A DNA stretch of 64,000 nt from Gibbsiella quercinecans (lineage in GTDB: Bacteria; Pseudomonadota; Gammaproteobacteria; Enterobacterales; Enterobacteriaceae). The first letter of the stretch is position 1, and every line of letters starts with the position of its first letter. The stretch covers positions 1-64,000 of the forward strand of contig NZ_CP014136.1 of NCBI RefSeq assembly GCF_002291425.1, read 5' to 3'. Positions 54,259 through 63,486 of this stretch are shown here, in pieces. Position numbers and translations under genes: made by a program. The notes below the pieces were generated by a model. The model did not search any database, was not told the origin of the DNA, and saw nothing but the letters and a program-made list of their open reading frames with translations.

Positions 54259-55982
54259 TTGCGATGAAAACCGTCAGGCATGCCTTGCTGCCGCAGCTCT
54301 CCCGCCTGGCTGCCCTGCTGGCGATGGGGCTGTTTGTCGGCCTGATGCCCTGGTTATCCGGGCGCGATCCGGCGCTCAGCCTGTTGCGCGCCCGCTCGGG
54401 CGATCAAGAAGCCACCCAGGAAGCGCTGGCCGCCATTCGCCAGCGTTACGATCTGGATGACGGCCCATGGGCGTTGTTTGGCCGCTGGGTTTATCATCTG
54501 TTTCAGGGGGATGCCGGCAACTCGTGGATCTCGGGGCAACCGGTATTGCCGGGAATGATGCAGGCTGCCGGAGTATCCCTGGCGTTAATGGGTTATGCGT
54601 TGGCGCTGGCCTTGATTGTGGCGCTGCTGCTGGCGTTACCAGCGCTGTGGCGTGGGCTACACGGCAATAGCCGACGCGCGACGGGCACGCTGGCCGTCAC
54701 ATTAACAGCGCTGCCTGAGTTCTTGCTGGCGTCGCTGGTGTTGATTGTGGGGGCGGTCTGGCTGCGCTGGTTCCCGCCATACGGCTGGCAAAGCCTAAAT
54801 AACGTTGTGCTGCCCGCGCTGGCGCTTGGCCTGCCTGCCGGGGGCTTGCTCGGCCTGCTGTTCAGCGATGGGCTCAGCGCCACCTTCAATGAGCGCTGGC
54901 TGCAGACCTGGCACCTGGCGGGGATCCCTTGGTATCGCAGCCTGCAGGCCGTATTGCAACGCACCCTGCCCGCGCTGCTGCCGCAGATCGGCCTGGTAAT
55001 GATCGGCCTGACCGGCGGCGCTGTGGCGGTGGAAAAGGTGTTTGCCATCCCCGGCCTGGGGCGGGCAACGCTGGGCGCCGCTATCGCCCAGGATTTGCCG
55101 GCCTTGCAGTGCGGCCTCTTGCTGTTACTGGCGATCGCCTTTTGTGCCGGTCTGGCTGGGCAAGCACTGCATTACCTCTTGCTGGCGCGGATTGCCGCCG
55201 TGCTGCCGAATACGCCGCCACGGCGGCAGGATGGCAAAGCGCTGCCGATCGCCATCATCGCCGCGCTGCTGCTGGGCCTGATGGTGGCTACCGGCCTGCT
55301 GCGCGATCCCTTTTCTTCCCTGCATCTGCGCCTGCAGGCCCCTAGCCTGGCGTTGCCGTTCGGCGCGGATGCCACCGGCCGCGATATTCTGGCGCGTGTG
55401 GCCCACGGCGCGCTCAATACCTGCCTGCTGGCGCTGGCCGTGAGTTTTACTTCGCTGCTGGTGGGGTTGGTGTTCGGCATGCTGCCGCGCCTGGCCTGCG
55501 GGCTGATTGAGCTGGCGAACGCCACGCCGCCGATCATCGCCGGGCTGTTGGTGATCGCCATAACCGGCCCCAGCGCCTATGGCGCGGCGGTGGCGGTGCT
55601 ACTGGTCAGTTGGGCGCCGTTGGCCGCACATTGCGCTTCATTGCTGACGGAAATGCGCCAGCAGGCCTATATCCGAATGCTGCCAGTCTTGGGCATCGGC
55701 CCACTCCGCACGCACACCCACTACCTGCTGCCGGCGATCATGCCTACCCTACTGCGCCACGCTATGCTGCGCCTGCCGGGGATCGCACTGGCATTGGCAG
55801 CGCTGGGGTTCCTCGGCCTGGGGCCGCAGCCGCCAAGCGCCGATTGGGGGCTGCTTCTGGCTGAAGGCATGCCCTATATCGAGCGCGCACCCTGGGTGGT
55901 TCTGCCGCCGATCGCCGCGCTGATCCTGCTGTCGATCCTGGCGATATCTCTGGCTAATCTCTCGGGCCAGCGGCGTGGCTGA
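54255..55982 (+). CDS. Fused ABC transporter permease (NikB-NikC-like)
   Basis: A 575-residue protein that contains both permeases of a nickel/peptide-type importer in one chain. The first half (about 1-310) has the NikB-type order, with QRYDLDDGPWALFGRWVYHL, LTALPEFLLASLVL, and the loop IGLTGGAVAVEKVFAIPGLGR. The second half (about 320-575) is NikC-like, with FGADATGRDILARVAHGALNT, ELANATPPIIAGLLVIA and RMLPVLGIGPLRTHTHYLLPAI. Usually these are two genes of about 300 codons each. It overlaps the binding protein gene by ATGA. The reading frame is continuous, so the fusion is real unless an indel joined two genes. Confidence 0.9.
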   Translation: MIAMKTVRHALLPQLSRLAALLAMGLFVGLMPWLSGRDPALSLLRARSGDQEATQEALAAIRQRYDLDDGPWALFGRWVYHLFQGDAGNSWISGQPVLPGMMQAAGVSLALMGYALALALIVALLLALPALWRGLHGNSRRATGTLAVTLTALPEFLLASLVLIVGAVWLRWFPPYGWQSLNNVVLPALALGLPAGGLLGLLFSDGLSATFNERWLQTWHLAGIPWYRSLQAVLQRTLPALLPQIGLVMIGLTGGAVAVEKVFAIPGLGRATLGAAIAQDLPALQCGLLLLLAIAFCAGLAGQALHYLLLARIAAVLPNTPPRRQDGKALPIAIIAALLLGLMVATGLLRDPFSSLHLRLQAPSLALPFGADATGRDILARVAHGALNTCLLALAVSFTSLLVGLVFGMLPRLACGLIELANATPPIIAGLLVIAITGPSAYGAAVAVLLVSWAPLAAHCASLLTEMRQQAYIRMLPVLGIGPLRTHTHYLLPAIMPTLLRHAMLRLPGIALALAALGFLGLGPQPPSADWGLLLAEGMPYIERAPWVVLPPIAALILLSILAISLANLSGQRRG

Positions 55983-56045
55983 ACGCGCATCCTGGCTCGC
56001 TTTGCGGTAATATATCGCCCAAACTTACGCCAGCCGGGATCACCC

Positions 56046-56606
56046 ATGCACCACCTGATGTTAGATATTGAAACCCTGGACACCGTGCCCAGCGCGGTGA
56101 TCCTGGTCGTCGCCGCCGTATTTTTCGATCCGAAAACCGGCCAACTGGGCGCCGAATTTGAAGCCGCCGTCAGTTGCCAGAAAACGCAACCCGGGCGCAC
56201 TATCAGCCTCGATAGCGTGGCCTGGTGGGCCAGGCAATCCAACGAGGCGCGCAAGCTGGCCTTTGGCGGCAGCGAAACCCTCAAACGCGTGTTATCCAGC
56301 TTCAGCCGTTTTATTCATATGAACGCCACAGACAACGTCAAGGTATGGGGTAACGGCAAGGAGTTTGACTGCACGATCCTGGAACATGCATTTCAACAAC
56401 TCGAGCTGCCCTGCCCCTGGCGCTTTTGGGATACGCAGGATGTGCGCACCATCATTACCCTGGCAGAATTGCACGGTTTCAACCCCAAAAAAGAACGGCC
56501 GTTTGAAGGTACCCCTCACCGGGCACTGGACGATGCCAAGCATCAGGCACGCTATGTGGCGGACGCCATTTCAGCCCTGTATTATCGGAAAGCGCCAGTG
56601 GCATAA
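56046..56606 (+). CDS. 3'-5' exonuclease of the DEDD superfamily
   Basis: A 186-residue RNase T/DnaQ-fold nuclease. Catalytic residues are in MLDIETLDT, NGKEFDCTILEHAF and PHRALDDAKHQARY (HxxxxxD type), giving DEDDh. The middle SVAWWARQSNEARKLAF is seen in a family of phage-type exonucleases of about 180 residues (Rv2179c-like). Natural substrate unknown. GGATCACCC lies before the ATG. No phage genes lie near, so it may be a settled gene. Confidence 0.87.
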   Translation: MHHLMLDIETLDTVPSAVILVVAAVFFDPKTGQLGAEFEAAVSCQKTQPGRTISLDSVAWWARQSNEARKLAFGGSETLKRVLSSFSRFIHMNATDNVKVWGNGKEFDCTILEHAFQQLELPCPWRFWDTQDVRTIITLAELHGFNPKKERPFEGTPHRALDDAKHQARYVADAISALYYRKAPVA

Positions 56607-56706
56607 ACCTTGCCGTTGCCACACAGGGTTTGTGCTTTGCTTCTTTCTTTTTCTGGCCAAGGTCACTACTCTACTCACCTTTGTCACTCGGATGTGCTGA
56701 CTTGTT

Positions 56707-57900
56707 ATGCAAAGATACCTTTTTCTTCTTCTGAGCCTGGTATTGTTCGGGCCGTTGGGGATCGACCTTTACCTGCCCACCATCCCGGCTATTGCGCGCG
56801 GCCTGAACAGTAGCGAAACGCTGATTCAGTCCAGCATTCCGCTTTTCATCCTGGTGCTGGGCATTGGGCAAATCATTTCCGGTCCTCTGGCGGACAACTA
56901 TGGCCGCAAACCGATTGCTATGACGGGGATTGTGCTCTATATGGCGGGCTCGGCCATGGCGGCGTTGGCCACCTCGCCGGGGGTATTTATCGCTTCCCGC
57001 CTGTTGCAGGGGGTGGCGGTCTGCTGCACCTCCGTCGTCTGTTACAGCGGCGTGCGCGATCGAATGAGCGGCGATGATGCCGCGCGCGCGTTTGGCTTCC
57101 TTAACGGCACGTTGAATATCGTTCCGGCGCTGGCGCCGCTGTTAGGCGGCCTGCTGGCGGAAAACTTCGGTTGGCGCGCGCCTTTCTGGTTCCTGATGAG
57201 CTACGCTCTGGCGGTGATGATCTTGATTGCCCTGCGCTTCCCGGAAACACGCCCCGAGGGCACCCGGCCGGTGCGTGGGTTGCCGTTGCGGCAATATGCC
57301 CATATCCTCAGCGATCACCATTTTCTGGGGTTCACCCTGGTTAACGCCGGAGCGATGGGGATGGCGCTGACCTATGTTTCGCTGGCGCCCAACGTACTGA
57401 TGGGCACCGCCGGCCTGACGCCGCTGCAATTCTCCATCGCTTTTGGCGCCAATGGGTTCTGGATTATGTTCGTGACCTTCTTTGCTAACCGCATCATCCG
57501 TAAAATCGGCCGCCCGGTTTGCCTGTTCACCGGCAGCATGTTGATGCTGCTGGGCGCCATTGGCCTGTTTCTGGGCGTGGGCTTGCTGCCGGCCGGCGCG
57601 CAAACCCACTGGCTGGCCTATATGCTGCCGGTGGCTTCGTCCTGCGCCGGGCTGGCGTTTGTCATGGGCCCAGCCACCAGCTATGCGCTGGAGCCCTACT
57701 CGACAGAGGCCGGCGTCGCTTCTGCGCTGGTGGGCTTTGTGCAGATGGCGGGCGGTGCCGCGCTAGGGCTCATCGCGATGACGTTGCCATTGCCGCCTAA
57801 GCTGGCGCTGGCGCTGGTGATGCTGACCAGTTGCCTGCTGGCGCTGCACGCGCGCAAGCTCAGCCGCCAGAGCACCAGCCATATTGAGAAGATTGCCTGA
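56707..57900 (+). CDS. Bcr/CflA-family multidrug efflux MFS transporter
   Basis: A 397-residue, 12-helix major facilitator. Motifs are FGPLGIDLYLPTIPAIA near the N-terminus (D and YLP of the Bcr family), GPLADNYGRKPIAMTG (motif A), SRLLQGVAVC and APLLGGLLAENFGWRAPFWFL (motif C of the drug/proton antiporters). It would export drugs or small metabolites against protons. No ribosome site is evident. Its stop is only 3 bases from the converging dadX stop. Confidence 0.92.
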   Translation: MQRYLFLLLSLVLFGPLGIDLYLPTIPAIARGLNSSETLIQSSIPLFILVLGIGQIISGPLADNYGRKPIAMTGIVLYMAGSAMAALATSPGVFIASRLLQGVAVCCTSVVCYSGVRDRMSGDDAARAFGFLNGTLNIVPALAPLLGGLLAENFGWRAPFWFLMSYALAVMILIALRFPETRPEGTRPVRGLPLRQYAHILSDHHFLGFTLVNAGAMGMALTYVSLAPNVLMGTAGLTPLQFSIAFGANGFWIMFVTFFANRIIRKIGRPVCLFTGSMLMLLGAIGLFLGVGLLPAGAQTHWLAYMLPVASSCAGLAFVMGPATSYALEPYSTEAGVASALVGFVQMAGGAALGLIAMTLPLPPKLALALVMLTSCLLALHARKLSRQSTSHIEKIA

Positions 57901-57903
57901 AGT

Positions 57904-58977
57904 TTACTGGCCGGCCACCACCGGCACCCGCGCCGTTAATGCCGTCAGCAGCTCGTAACCCAGCGTTCCGGCTGCGGCGGCCACATCATCAACCGGTAAC
58001 CGCCGCCCCCACAGTTCCACCTCTGCGCCAAGATTCGCCTGCGGGCACGGCGTTAAATCCACCGCCAGCATGTCCATCGATACGGTGCCCAGCGTGCGGG
58101 TCAGCACACCATCCACCCACACCGGCGTGCCAGTGGGCGCATGGCGCGGATAGCCATCGGCATACCCGCAGGCGACCACGCCCACGCGCTGTACACCGCT
58201 GGCGGTATAACGGCCGCCATAGCCTACGCGCGCACCGGGCTGCACCAGTTGCACGCCGATGATCTCACTGCTGAGCGTCATCGCCGGCTGCAGGCCGAAA
58301 CCGGCGATATCGCGCCAGTTGCCAGTCGGCGATGCGCCATACAGAATAATGCCGGGCCGGATCCAATCGCCGTGGGTTTCAGGGTGCCAGAGCGTCGCCG
58401 CCGAGTTCGCCAGGCAGCGCGGCAGGTCTATACCGCTGGCCGCCTGCTCAATAGTCGCGATCTGTTGTTCAACCCCTTCCGGGCCATCTGCGGTGGCGAA
58501 GTGGCTCATCAGCGTAATGGAACGGATATTACCGATGCCGCGCGCCCGCAGCCAGCTTGCCTGTAACTCCGAAGGAGGGAAGCCCAGGCGGTTCATGCCG
58601 CTGTTAACTTTCAAATAGATATCCAGCGGGGCCGTAAGGTTAGCATCGGCAATCGCCTGCAGTTGCCAGGCGCTGTGCACGGCGGTCGTTAATCGGTATC
58701 GGTCGATCAGCGCTAAATCCTCGGCCCGGAAGAACCCCTCCAGCAGCAGGATCGGCCCTTGCCAGCCCGCCTCGCGCAGCAATATTGCCTCGGCGAAATC
58801 CAGCAAGGCAAAACCATCGGCTTGCGCCAGCCGGTGCCACACCCGCTGGAGGCCATGACCATAGGCATTGGCCTTCACCACCGCCCAAATATTGGGCTGT
58901 GACGCATGGCGGCGAATAACCTGCAAATTGTGTTCAAACGCAGAAAGGTGCAGTGTTGCTGTAATTGGGCGGGGCAT
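57904..58977 (-). CDS. dadX: Catabolic alanine racemase
   Basis: Converts L-alanine to D-alanine for DadA. The 357-residue PLP enzyme has the catalytic lysine at 35 ([12 protein letters not shown]), the second catalytic tyrosine in [11 protein letters not shown] and the conserved [10 protein letters not shown] region. It lies 63 bases after dadA in the same direction, as in E. coli, so it is the catabolic DadX and not the biosynthetic Alr. AGGAGAGG precedes the ATG. In relatives the operon is induced by alanine through Lrp and is catabolite-controlled. Confidence 0.96.
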   Translation of the reverse strand: MPRPITATLHLSAFEHNLQVIRRHASQPNIWAVVKANAYGHGLQRVWHRLAQADGFALLDFAEAILLREAGWQGPILLLEGFFRAEDLALIDRYRLTTAVHSAWQLQAIADANLTAPLDIYLKVNSGMNRLGFPPSELQASWLRARGIGNIRSITLMSHFATADGPEGVEQQIATIEQAASGIDLPRCLANSAATLWHPETHGDWIRPGIILYGASPTGNWRDIAGFGLQPAMTLSSEIIGVQLVQPGARVGYGGRYTASGVQRVGVVACGYADGYPRHAPTGTPVWVDGVLTRTLGTVSMDMLAVDLTPCPQANLGAEVELWGRRLPVDDVAAAAGTLGYELLTALTARVPVVAGQ

Positions 58978-59040
58978 GGCCTCTCCTTAGAGCCTGTTGA
59001 TGCCGCCATAGAGCGCCCACGGCGGCAGCGATAATTAAGG

Positions 59041-60345
59041 TTAGCGCACAGGGTGCGCGCTTTTGTGCGGCACCGCCCCCTGCTTGCCATAACCCGTACG
59101 ATAACGCTCCACCGACAAATCCTCAAACGGGATAGCCGGCGCCACGCCGGAAATCAAATCGGCCAGCAGTTGCCCCGAACCGCAGGCCATGGTCCAACCC
59201 AGCGTGCCGTGGCCGGTATTCAAGAACAGATTTTTCACCGGGGTGCGCCCTACCACCGGCGTGCCGTCCGGGGTCATCGGCCGCAGGCCAGTCCAGAAGG
59301 TGGCTTGTTCAACGTGGCTGCCTTGGGGGTATAGATCGCGCACAACCATTTCCAGCGTAGCGCGCCGCTTTTGCTCCAGCGCGGTGTTATAGCCGACAAT
59401 TTCGGCCATGCCGCCCACGCGGATCCGTTGATCAAACCGGGTAATGGCGATTTTGTAGGTTTCATCCAGCACGGTGGAAACCGGCGCATCGGCCTCACTG
59501 GCGATGGGGATGGTCAGTGAAAAGCCCTTCAGCGGATAGACGGGGATCGCGACCAGATCGCGCAGCAGCCCGGTGGAATAAGAACCCAGCGCCACCACAT
59601 AGCTATCACCGGTAAATACCTCATCCCCGGACTGCACCCCAACGATGCTATCGCCTTCCACCAACAACCGGTCAATGCTGCGGTTATAGCAAAAGGTGAC
59701 GCCCGCCTGCTGCGCCATCAGCGCCAGCCGTTGGGTAAACAATTGGCAGTCGCCGGTTTCATCGTTCGGCAGTTGCAGGCCGCCGGTCAGCTTATGCGCC
59801 ACCTGCGCCAGAGCGGGCTCAACGCTTGCCAACTGCGCGGCTTCCAGCAGTTTATACGGCACGCCGGCGTCTTTTAGCACCGCGATATCTTTGGCCGCAT
59901 TTTCAAACTGCTGGGCCGTGCGAAACAGCTGTAAAGTGCCCCCCTGCCGCCCTTCGTACTGAATGCCGGTTTCCTGGCGCAACGCTTTTAGACAATCGCG
60001 GCTGTACTCCGCCAGGCGCACCATACGCCCTTTGTTCGCCATATAATGTGCGGTGTCGCAGTTCTTCAGCATCTGCCACATCCAGCGCAGTTGGAAGCTG
60101 CTGCCGTCTGGGCGGATCGCCAGCGGCGCATGGCGCTGGAACATCCATTTGACGGCCTTTAAAGGAACCCCCGGCGCAGCCCAGGGAGCGGCATAGCCCG
60201 GTGAGATCTGCCCGGCATTGCCAGCGCTGGTTTCAAGCGCCGGCCCGGGTTGGCGCTCAATCACTGTCACTTCATGACCGGCTTTCGCCAAATACCAAGC
60301 GCTCGCCACGCCCACAACGCCACTACCTAAAATCACCACTCGCAT
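59041..60345 (-). CDS. dadA: D-amino acid dehydrogenase, small subunit
   Basis: A membrane-associated FAD flavoprotein that oxidises D-alanine to pyruvate and ammonia, passing electrons to quinone. The 434-residue protein has the dinucleotide motif [12 protein letters not shown] at the N-terminus, [29 protein letters not shown], and the C-terminal [34 protein letters not shown]. The ATG at 60345 has GGAGTCTGCT ahead; an ATG four codons upstream is less likely. First gene of dadAX. Confidence 0.97.
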   Translation of the reverse strand: MRVVILGSGVVGVASAWYLAKAGHEVTVIERQPGPALETSAGNAGQISPGYAAPWAAPGVPLKAVKWMFQRHAPLAIRPDGSSFQLRWMWQMLKNCDTAHYMANKGRMVRLAEYSRDCLKALRQETGIQYEGRQGGTLQLFRTAQQFENAAKDIAVLKDAGVPYKLLEAAQLASVEPALAQVAHKLTGGLQLPNDETGDCQLFTQRLALMAQQAGVTFCYNRSIDRLLVEGDSIVGVQSGDEVFTGDSYVVALGSYSTGLLRDLVAIPVYPLKGFSLTIPIASEADAPVSTVLDETYKIAITRFDQRIRVGGMAEIVGYNTALEQKRRATLEMVVRDLYPQGSHVEQATFWTGLRPMTPDGTPVVGRTPVKNLFLNTGHGTLGWTMACGSGQLLADLISGVAPAIPFEDLSVERYRTGYGKQGAVPHKSAHPVR

Positions 60346-60873
60346 AGCAGACTCCAAGCTCAGGCCACCCCAAGCATAATCCTCTGCTCACCAAGGATTA
60401 GCCCAGAGGAAATCGCCAAACAGAAAGTTAACCATTAGACACGATACTGTCACATTTCATTTATCCTTCATGCACTATGCTTTTGCAATAGCCGGGAAAA
60501 AATAGCGATAAGATATCGCCCAATGGCCGGTATCGAAGAAAAATACGGCCAATACGCTAGCAATGACAGCAACGCCATCAATCAAAAAGCGCCACTGAAT
60601 AACAAGCCGCTAACAGACGGCATCAAACGCTCACTGGCACTTTATTAGACCAATATGCTAACAAAATGGCGACTTAAGAGATTTTTGTGTTGGTGGGGAT
60701 GGGTATGCCGGTAGCAGAAAAAACTCAGCGCATCTGCCCGCCCTTTACGCCGTCAACGCCATTCCGTTGAATTTTTAAACTTTATATGATTATTCGCTAC
60801 GGCCAGATTGAGCTACGCTTGTAATTAGGGCTCGCCGTAATGAGCATAGCCCGTTAATAACGAGGGTGCGCTG
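60346..60873. other. Divergent intergenic region dadA/ycgB
   Basis: These 528 bases hold the dadA promoter, expected to carry CRP and Lrp sites, and the ycgB promoter. I see no gene. A sigma-S-like -10 element is listed separately. No clear CRP site was found by eye. Confidence 0.55.
60795..60822 (+). promoter_or_regulatory. Candidate sigma-S promoter of ycgB
   Basis: CTACGCTT (60813-60820) matches the sigma-S -10 pattern CTAYACTT at seven of eight bases; a start near 60827 would be about 47 bases before ycgB. ycgB is sigma-S dependent in E. coli, which agrees. Confidence 0.5.
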
Positions 60874-62409
60874 ATGACTACTTCAACATATGAAAAGGTT
60901 AAGGATGACAAACGTCTGAGCGATGGACCAGACTGGTCGTTCGATCTGCTGCAGGTTTATCTGGAGCAAATTGACCGCGTAGCCAAGCACTACCGGCTTG
61001 ACACCTATCCACACCAGATTGAGATCATCACCTCCGAGCAGATGATGGATGCTTACTCGAGCGTTGGGATGCCGATCAACTATACCCACTGGTCATTCGG
61101 CAAAAAATTCATTGAGACAGAACAGCGTTATAAGCACGGGCAGCAGGGGCTTGCCTATGAGATTGTGATTAACTCCAATCCCTGTATCGCCTACCTGATG
61201 GAAGAAAACACCATCACGATGCAAGCGCTGGTCATGGCGCATGCCTGCTATGGGCACAACTCGTTTTTCAAAAATAACTACCTGTTCCGCAGTTGGACGG
61301 ATGCCAGCTCCATTGTGGATTACCTGCTGTTTGCACGTAACTACATCAGCCAGTGCGAAGTGCGCTATGGCATGGAGGAAGTAGAAAAGCTGCTGGATTC
61401 CTGCCATGCATTGATGAACTACGGTGTCGATCGCTATAAGCGCCCGCAGAAAATTTCACTGCTGGAAGAGAAAGCGCGCCAGAAAAGCCGCGAAGAATAT
61501 CTGCAAAGCCAGGTGAACTCCTTGTGGAAAACCTTGCCGCGCGTTGATCGTGAGGCGGTGCCGGAACAGGTGCGCCGCTACCCAAGCGAGCCGCAGGAAA
61601 ATATTCTCTACTTTATGGAGAAGAACGCCCCGCTGCTGGAACCGTGGCAGCGCGAAGTGCTGCGCATTGTGCGCAAGGTGAGCCAGTATTTTTACCCACA
61701 AAAGCAAACCCAGGTGATGAACGAGGGCTGGGCCACCTTCTGGCACTACACCATTCTTAACCACCTGTATGACGAAGGGCGGGTTACCGATCGCTTTATG
61801 CTGGAGTTCCTGCACAGCCATACCAACGTGGTGTACCAACCGCCCTACAACAGCCCCTATTACAACGGTATTAACCCGTATGCGCTGGGTTTCGCTATGT
61901 TCCAGGACATCAAGCGCATCTGCCAAGAGCCAACCGAAGAAGACCGCTACTGGTTCCCGGATATCGCCGGCAAAGACTGGCTGGATACGCTGCACTTCGC
62001 CATGCGTGATTTCAAGGACGAAAGCTTCATCAGCCAGTTCCTGTCACCGAAGATCATGCGCGACTTCCGGCTGTTCACCGTGCTGGATGACGATCGCAAT
62101 AATTTCCTGGAGATATCGGCAATTCACAACGAATCAGGCTACCGCGCAATCCGCCAAGAGCTTTCGGCGCAGTATAACCTCAGCAACCTTGAGCCGAATA
62201 TCCAGATCTGGAATGTGGATCTGCGTGGTGACCGCTCGCTAACGTTGCGCTATATCCCGCAGGATCGCGCACCGTTGGATAAAAGCCGCCGCGAGGTGAT
62301 GAAGCATGTGCACCGGCTGTGGGGATTTGATGTGATTCTGGAACAGCAAAACGAGGATAACAGCGTTGAACTGCTGGAACGCTGCCCGGCGCGGCCTGCG
62401 CCGCTTTAA
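60874..62409 (+). CDS. ycgB: SpoVR-family protein YcgB
   Basis: A 511-residue cytoplasmic protein of the SpoVR family, one residue longer than E. coli YcgB. Recognisable stretches are DWSFDLLQVYLEQIDRVAKHY, the histidine-rich MAHACYGHNSFFKNN, NEGWATFWHYTI and QPPYNSPYYNGINPYALGF. Function unknown; in many bacteria it is linked to the YeaG kinase and YeaH, both present in this window at 30572-33841. GAGGGTGCGCTG lies before the ATG. Divergent from dadA. Confidence 0.96.
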   Translation: MTTSTYEKVKDDKRLSDGPDWSFDLLQVYLEQIDRVAKHYRLDTYPHQIEIITSEQMMDAYSSVGMPINYTHWSFGKKFIETEQRYKHGQQGLAYEIVINSNPCIAYLMEENTITMQALVMAHACYGHNSFFKNNYLFRSWTDASSIVDYLLFARNYISQCEVRYGMEEVEKLLDSCHALMNYGVDRYKRPQKISLLEEKARQKSREEYLQSQVNSLWKTLPRVDREAVPEQVRRYPSEPQENILYFMEKNAPLLEPWQREVLRIVRKVSQYFYPQKQTQVMNEGWATFWHYTILNHLYDEGRVTDRFMLEFLHSHTNVVYQPPYNSPYYNGINPYALGFAMFQDIKRICQEPTEEDRYWFPDIAGKDWLDTLHFAMRDFKDESFISQFLSPKIMRDFRLFTVLDDDRNNFLEISAIHNESGYRAIRQELSAQYNLSNLEPNIQIWNVDLRGDRSLTLRYIPQDRAPLDKSRREVMKHVHRLWGFDVILEQQNEDNSVELLERCPARPAPL

Positions 62410-62435
62410 CGATAAGACCACCTACTCAACGCCAC

Positions 62436-62456
62436 GCGGCCCGAAAGGGCCGCTTT
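62436..62456 (+). terminator. Hairpin after ycgB, reaching the fadR stop
   Basis: GCGGCCC / GGGCCGC with GAAA loop and TTT. Its end overlaps the stop codon of converging fadR. Strong stem but short T-run. Confidence 0.65.
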
Positions 62457-63174
62457 AACGGCGGGCCTCTGTGAGATCGCTTGGCATCGTGCCTTGCATG
62501 CTGTGCCAGATGGCGCCGCTTTCTTTACCGTAGCTGCGCACCGTGTCCATCACCTGTTCATACAGCCGCTCATGGCATAAGGTGGAAAGCTTGTTATAGA
62601 AGCTTAACGCCAGCTTGCGCGCTTCCGGGTTCGAGAAATAATACCGCCCCACGCGCGTATACAGCCCTTTCAAACCGTTCAGGATTAGGCCGTAAATCGG
62701 GTTGCCGGAAGCAAACGCCAGGCCGCGGAAAATCTCGTAATCCAGATGGTTGAACGCATCAGCCTGATCTTCAACTTCGGCGGCTTTCGCCAGCACTTCC
62801 TGTGCCTGCTCCGGATAATTGCGCACCGCAGCACGGATAAAGATGGAGGCGATGTTGGTGCGAACGGAAAGCAGGTTGTCGATAAGCTGCGGCACGCTGT
62901 TGTGATCAAGGCGCGCCAGCGTCTCAAGAATATTCAGGCCGGACGTTTCCCAGAAGTTGTTTACCTTGGTGGGTTTGCCGTGCTGAATGGTCAGCCAGCC
63001 ATCACGCGCCAAACGTTGTAAAACTTCACGTAAGGTGGTGCGCGTTACGCCAATCAACTCTGAAAGCTCACGTTCCGCAGGCAAAATAGAGCCAGGGGGG
63101 AAGCGATTATTCCAGATACTCTCGATAATATACTCTTCCGCGAAACCGGCAGGACTTTGCGCCTTGATGACCAT
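62455..63174 (-). CDS. fadR: Fatty acid metabolism regulator FadR
   Basis: A GntR-family regulator that represses fatty-acid degradation and activates fabA/fabB; it is released by long-chain acyl-CoA. The 239-residue protein equals E. coli FadR in length. The N-terminal winged helix shows [46 protein letters not shown]. The C-terminal acyl-CoA-binding domain contains [39 protein letters not shown] and [10 protein letters not shown]. The gene lies next to ycgB and dsbB as in E. coli, but nhaB between fadR and dsbB is missing. Confidence 0.97.
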   Translation of the reverse strand: MVIKAQSPAGFAEEYIIESIWNNRFPPGSILPAERELSELIGVTRTTLREVLQRLARDGWLTIQHGKPTKVNNFWETSGLNILETLARLDHNSVPQLIDNLLSVRTNIASIFIRAAVRNYPEQAQEVLAKAAEVEDQADAFNHLDYEIFRGLAFASGNPIYGLILNGLKGLYTRVGRYYFSNPEARKLALSFYNKLSTLCHERLYEQVMDTVRSYGKESGAIWHSMQGTMPSDLTEARR

Positions 63175-63486
63175 GTATTTGATATTCCGTAACGACGATA
63201 ATCAGAAAGTAGAATCAGCTGATCATACCAGATCGCCTCCGGCATGACATAGCCTGAGCAAAAAACATTAAACGAAAGTGTGCATAAACCGGCAAAAAAC
63301 GAGCGAAAATGCCAAACGGCCCGTTCCCCTGCCCAGCCATACTAAGGGGGCCGCCGGCATATCAGCACCAATAAACCCTGCTTTGGAACGCTTTTTTACA
63401 CAGAATCCGCCACGGATAGCTGGCAGCAGGGTTGAATTGGTTTACACTGCCCGTTCAATTGCTTACTACATGGAAGAGCGATCATT
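63175..63486. other. fadR-dsbB gap lacking nhaB
   Basis: In E. coli the sodium/proton antiporter gene nhaB (about 1.5 kb) lies here, before dsbB. The 312 bases here hold no recognisable NhaB sequence. A possible dsbB promoter contains TTTACA near 63440. The short frame 63278-63538 overlaps dsbB and looks spurious. Confidence 0.65.

Noticed and set aside
51164..55982. Naming the importer nikABCDE
   Set aside because: The family allows nickel, but the fused permease and Zur-like box argue for zinc; no NikR site or nickel enzyme is nearby.
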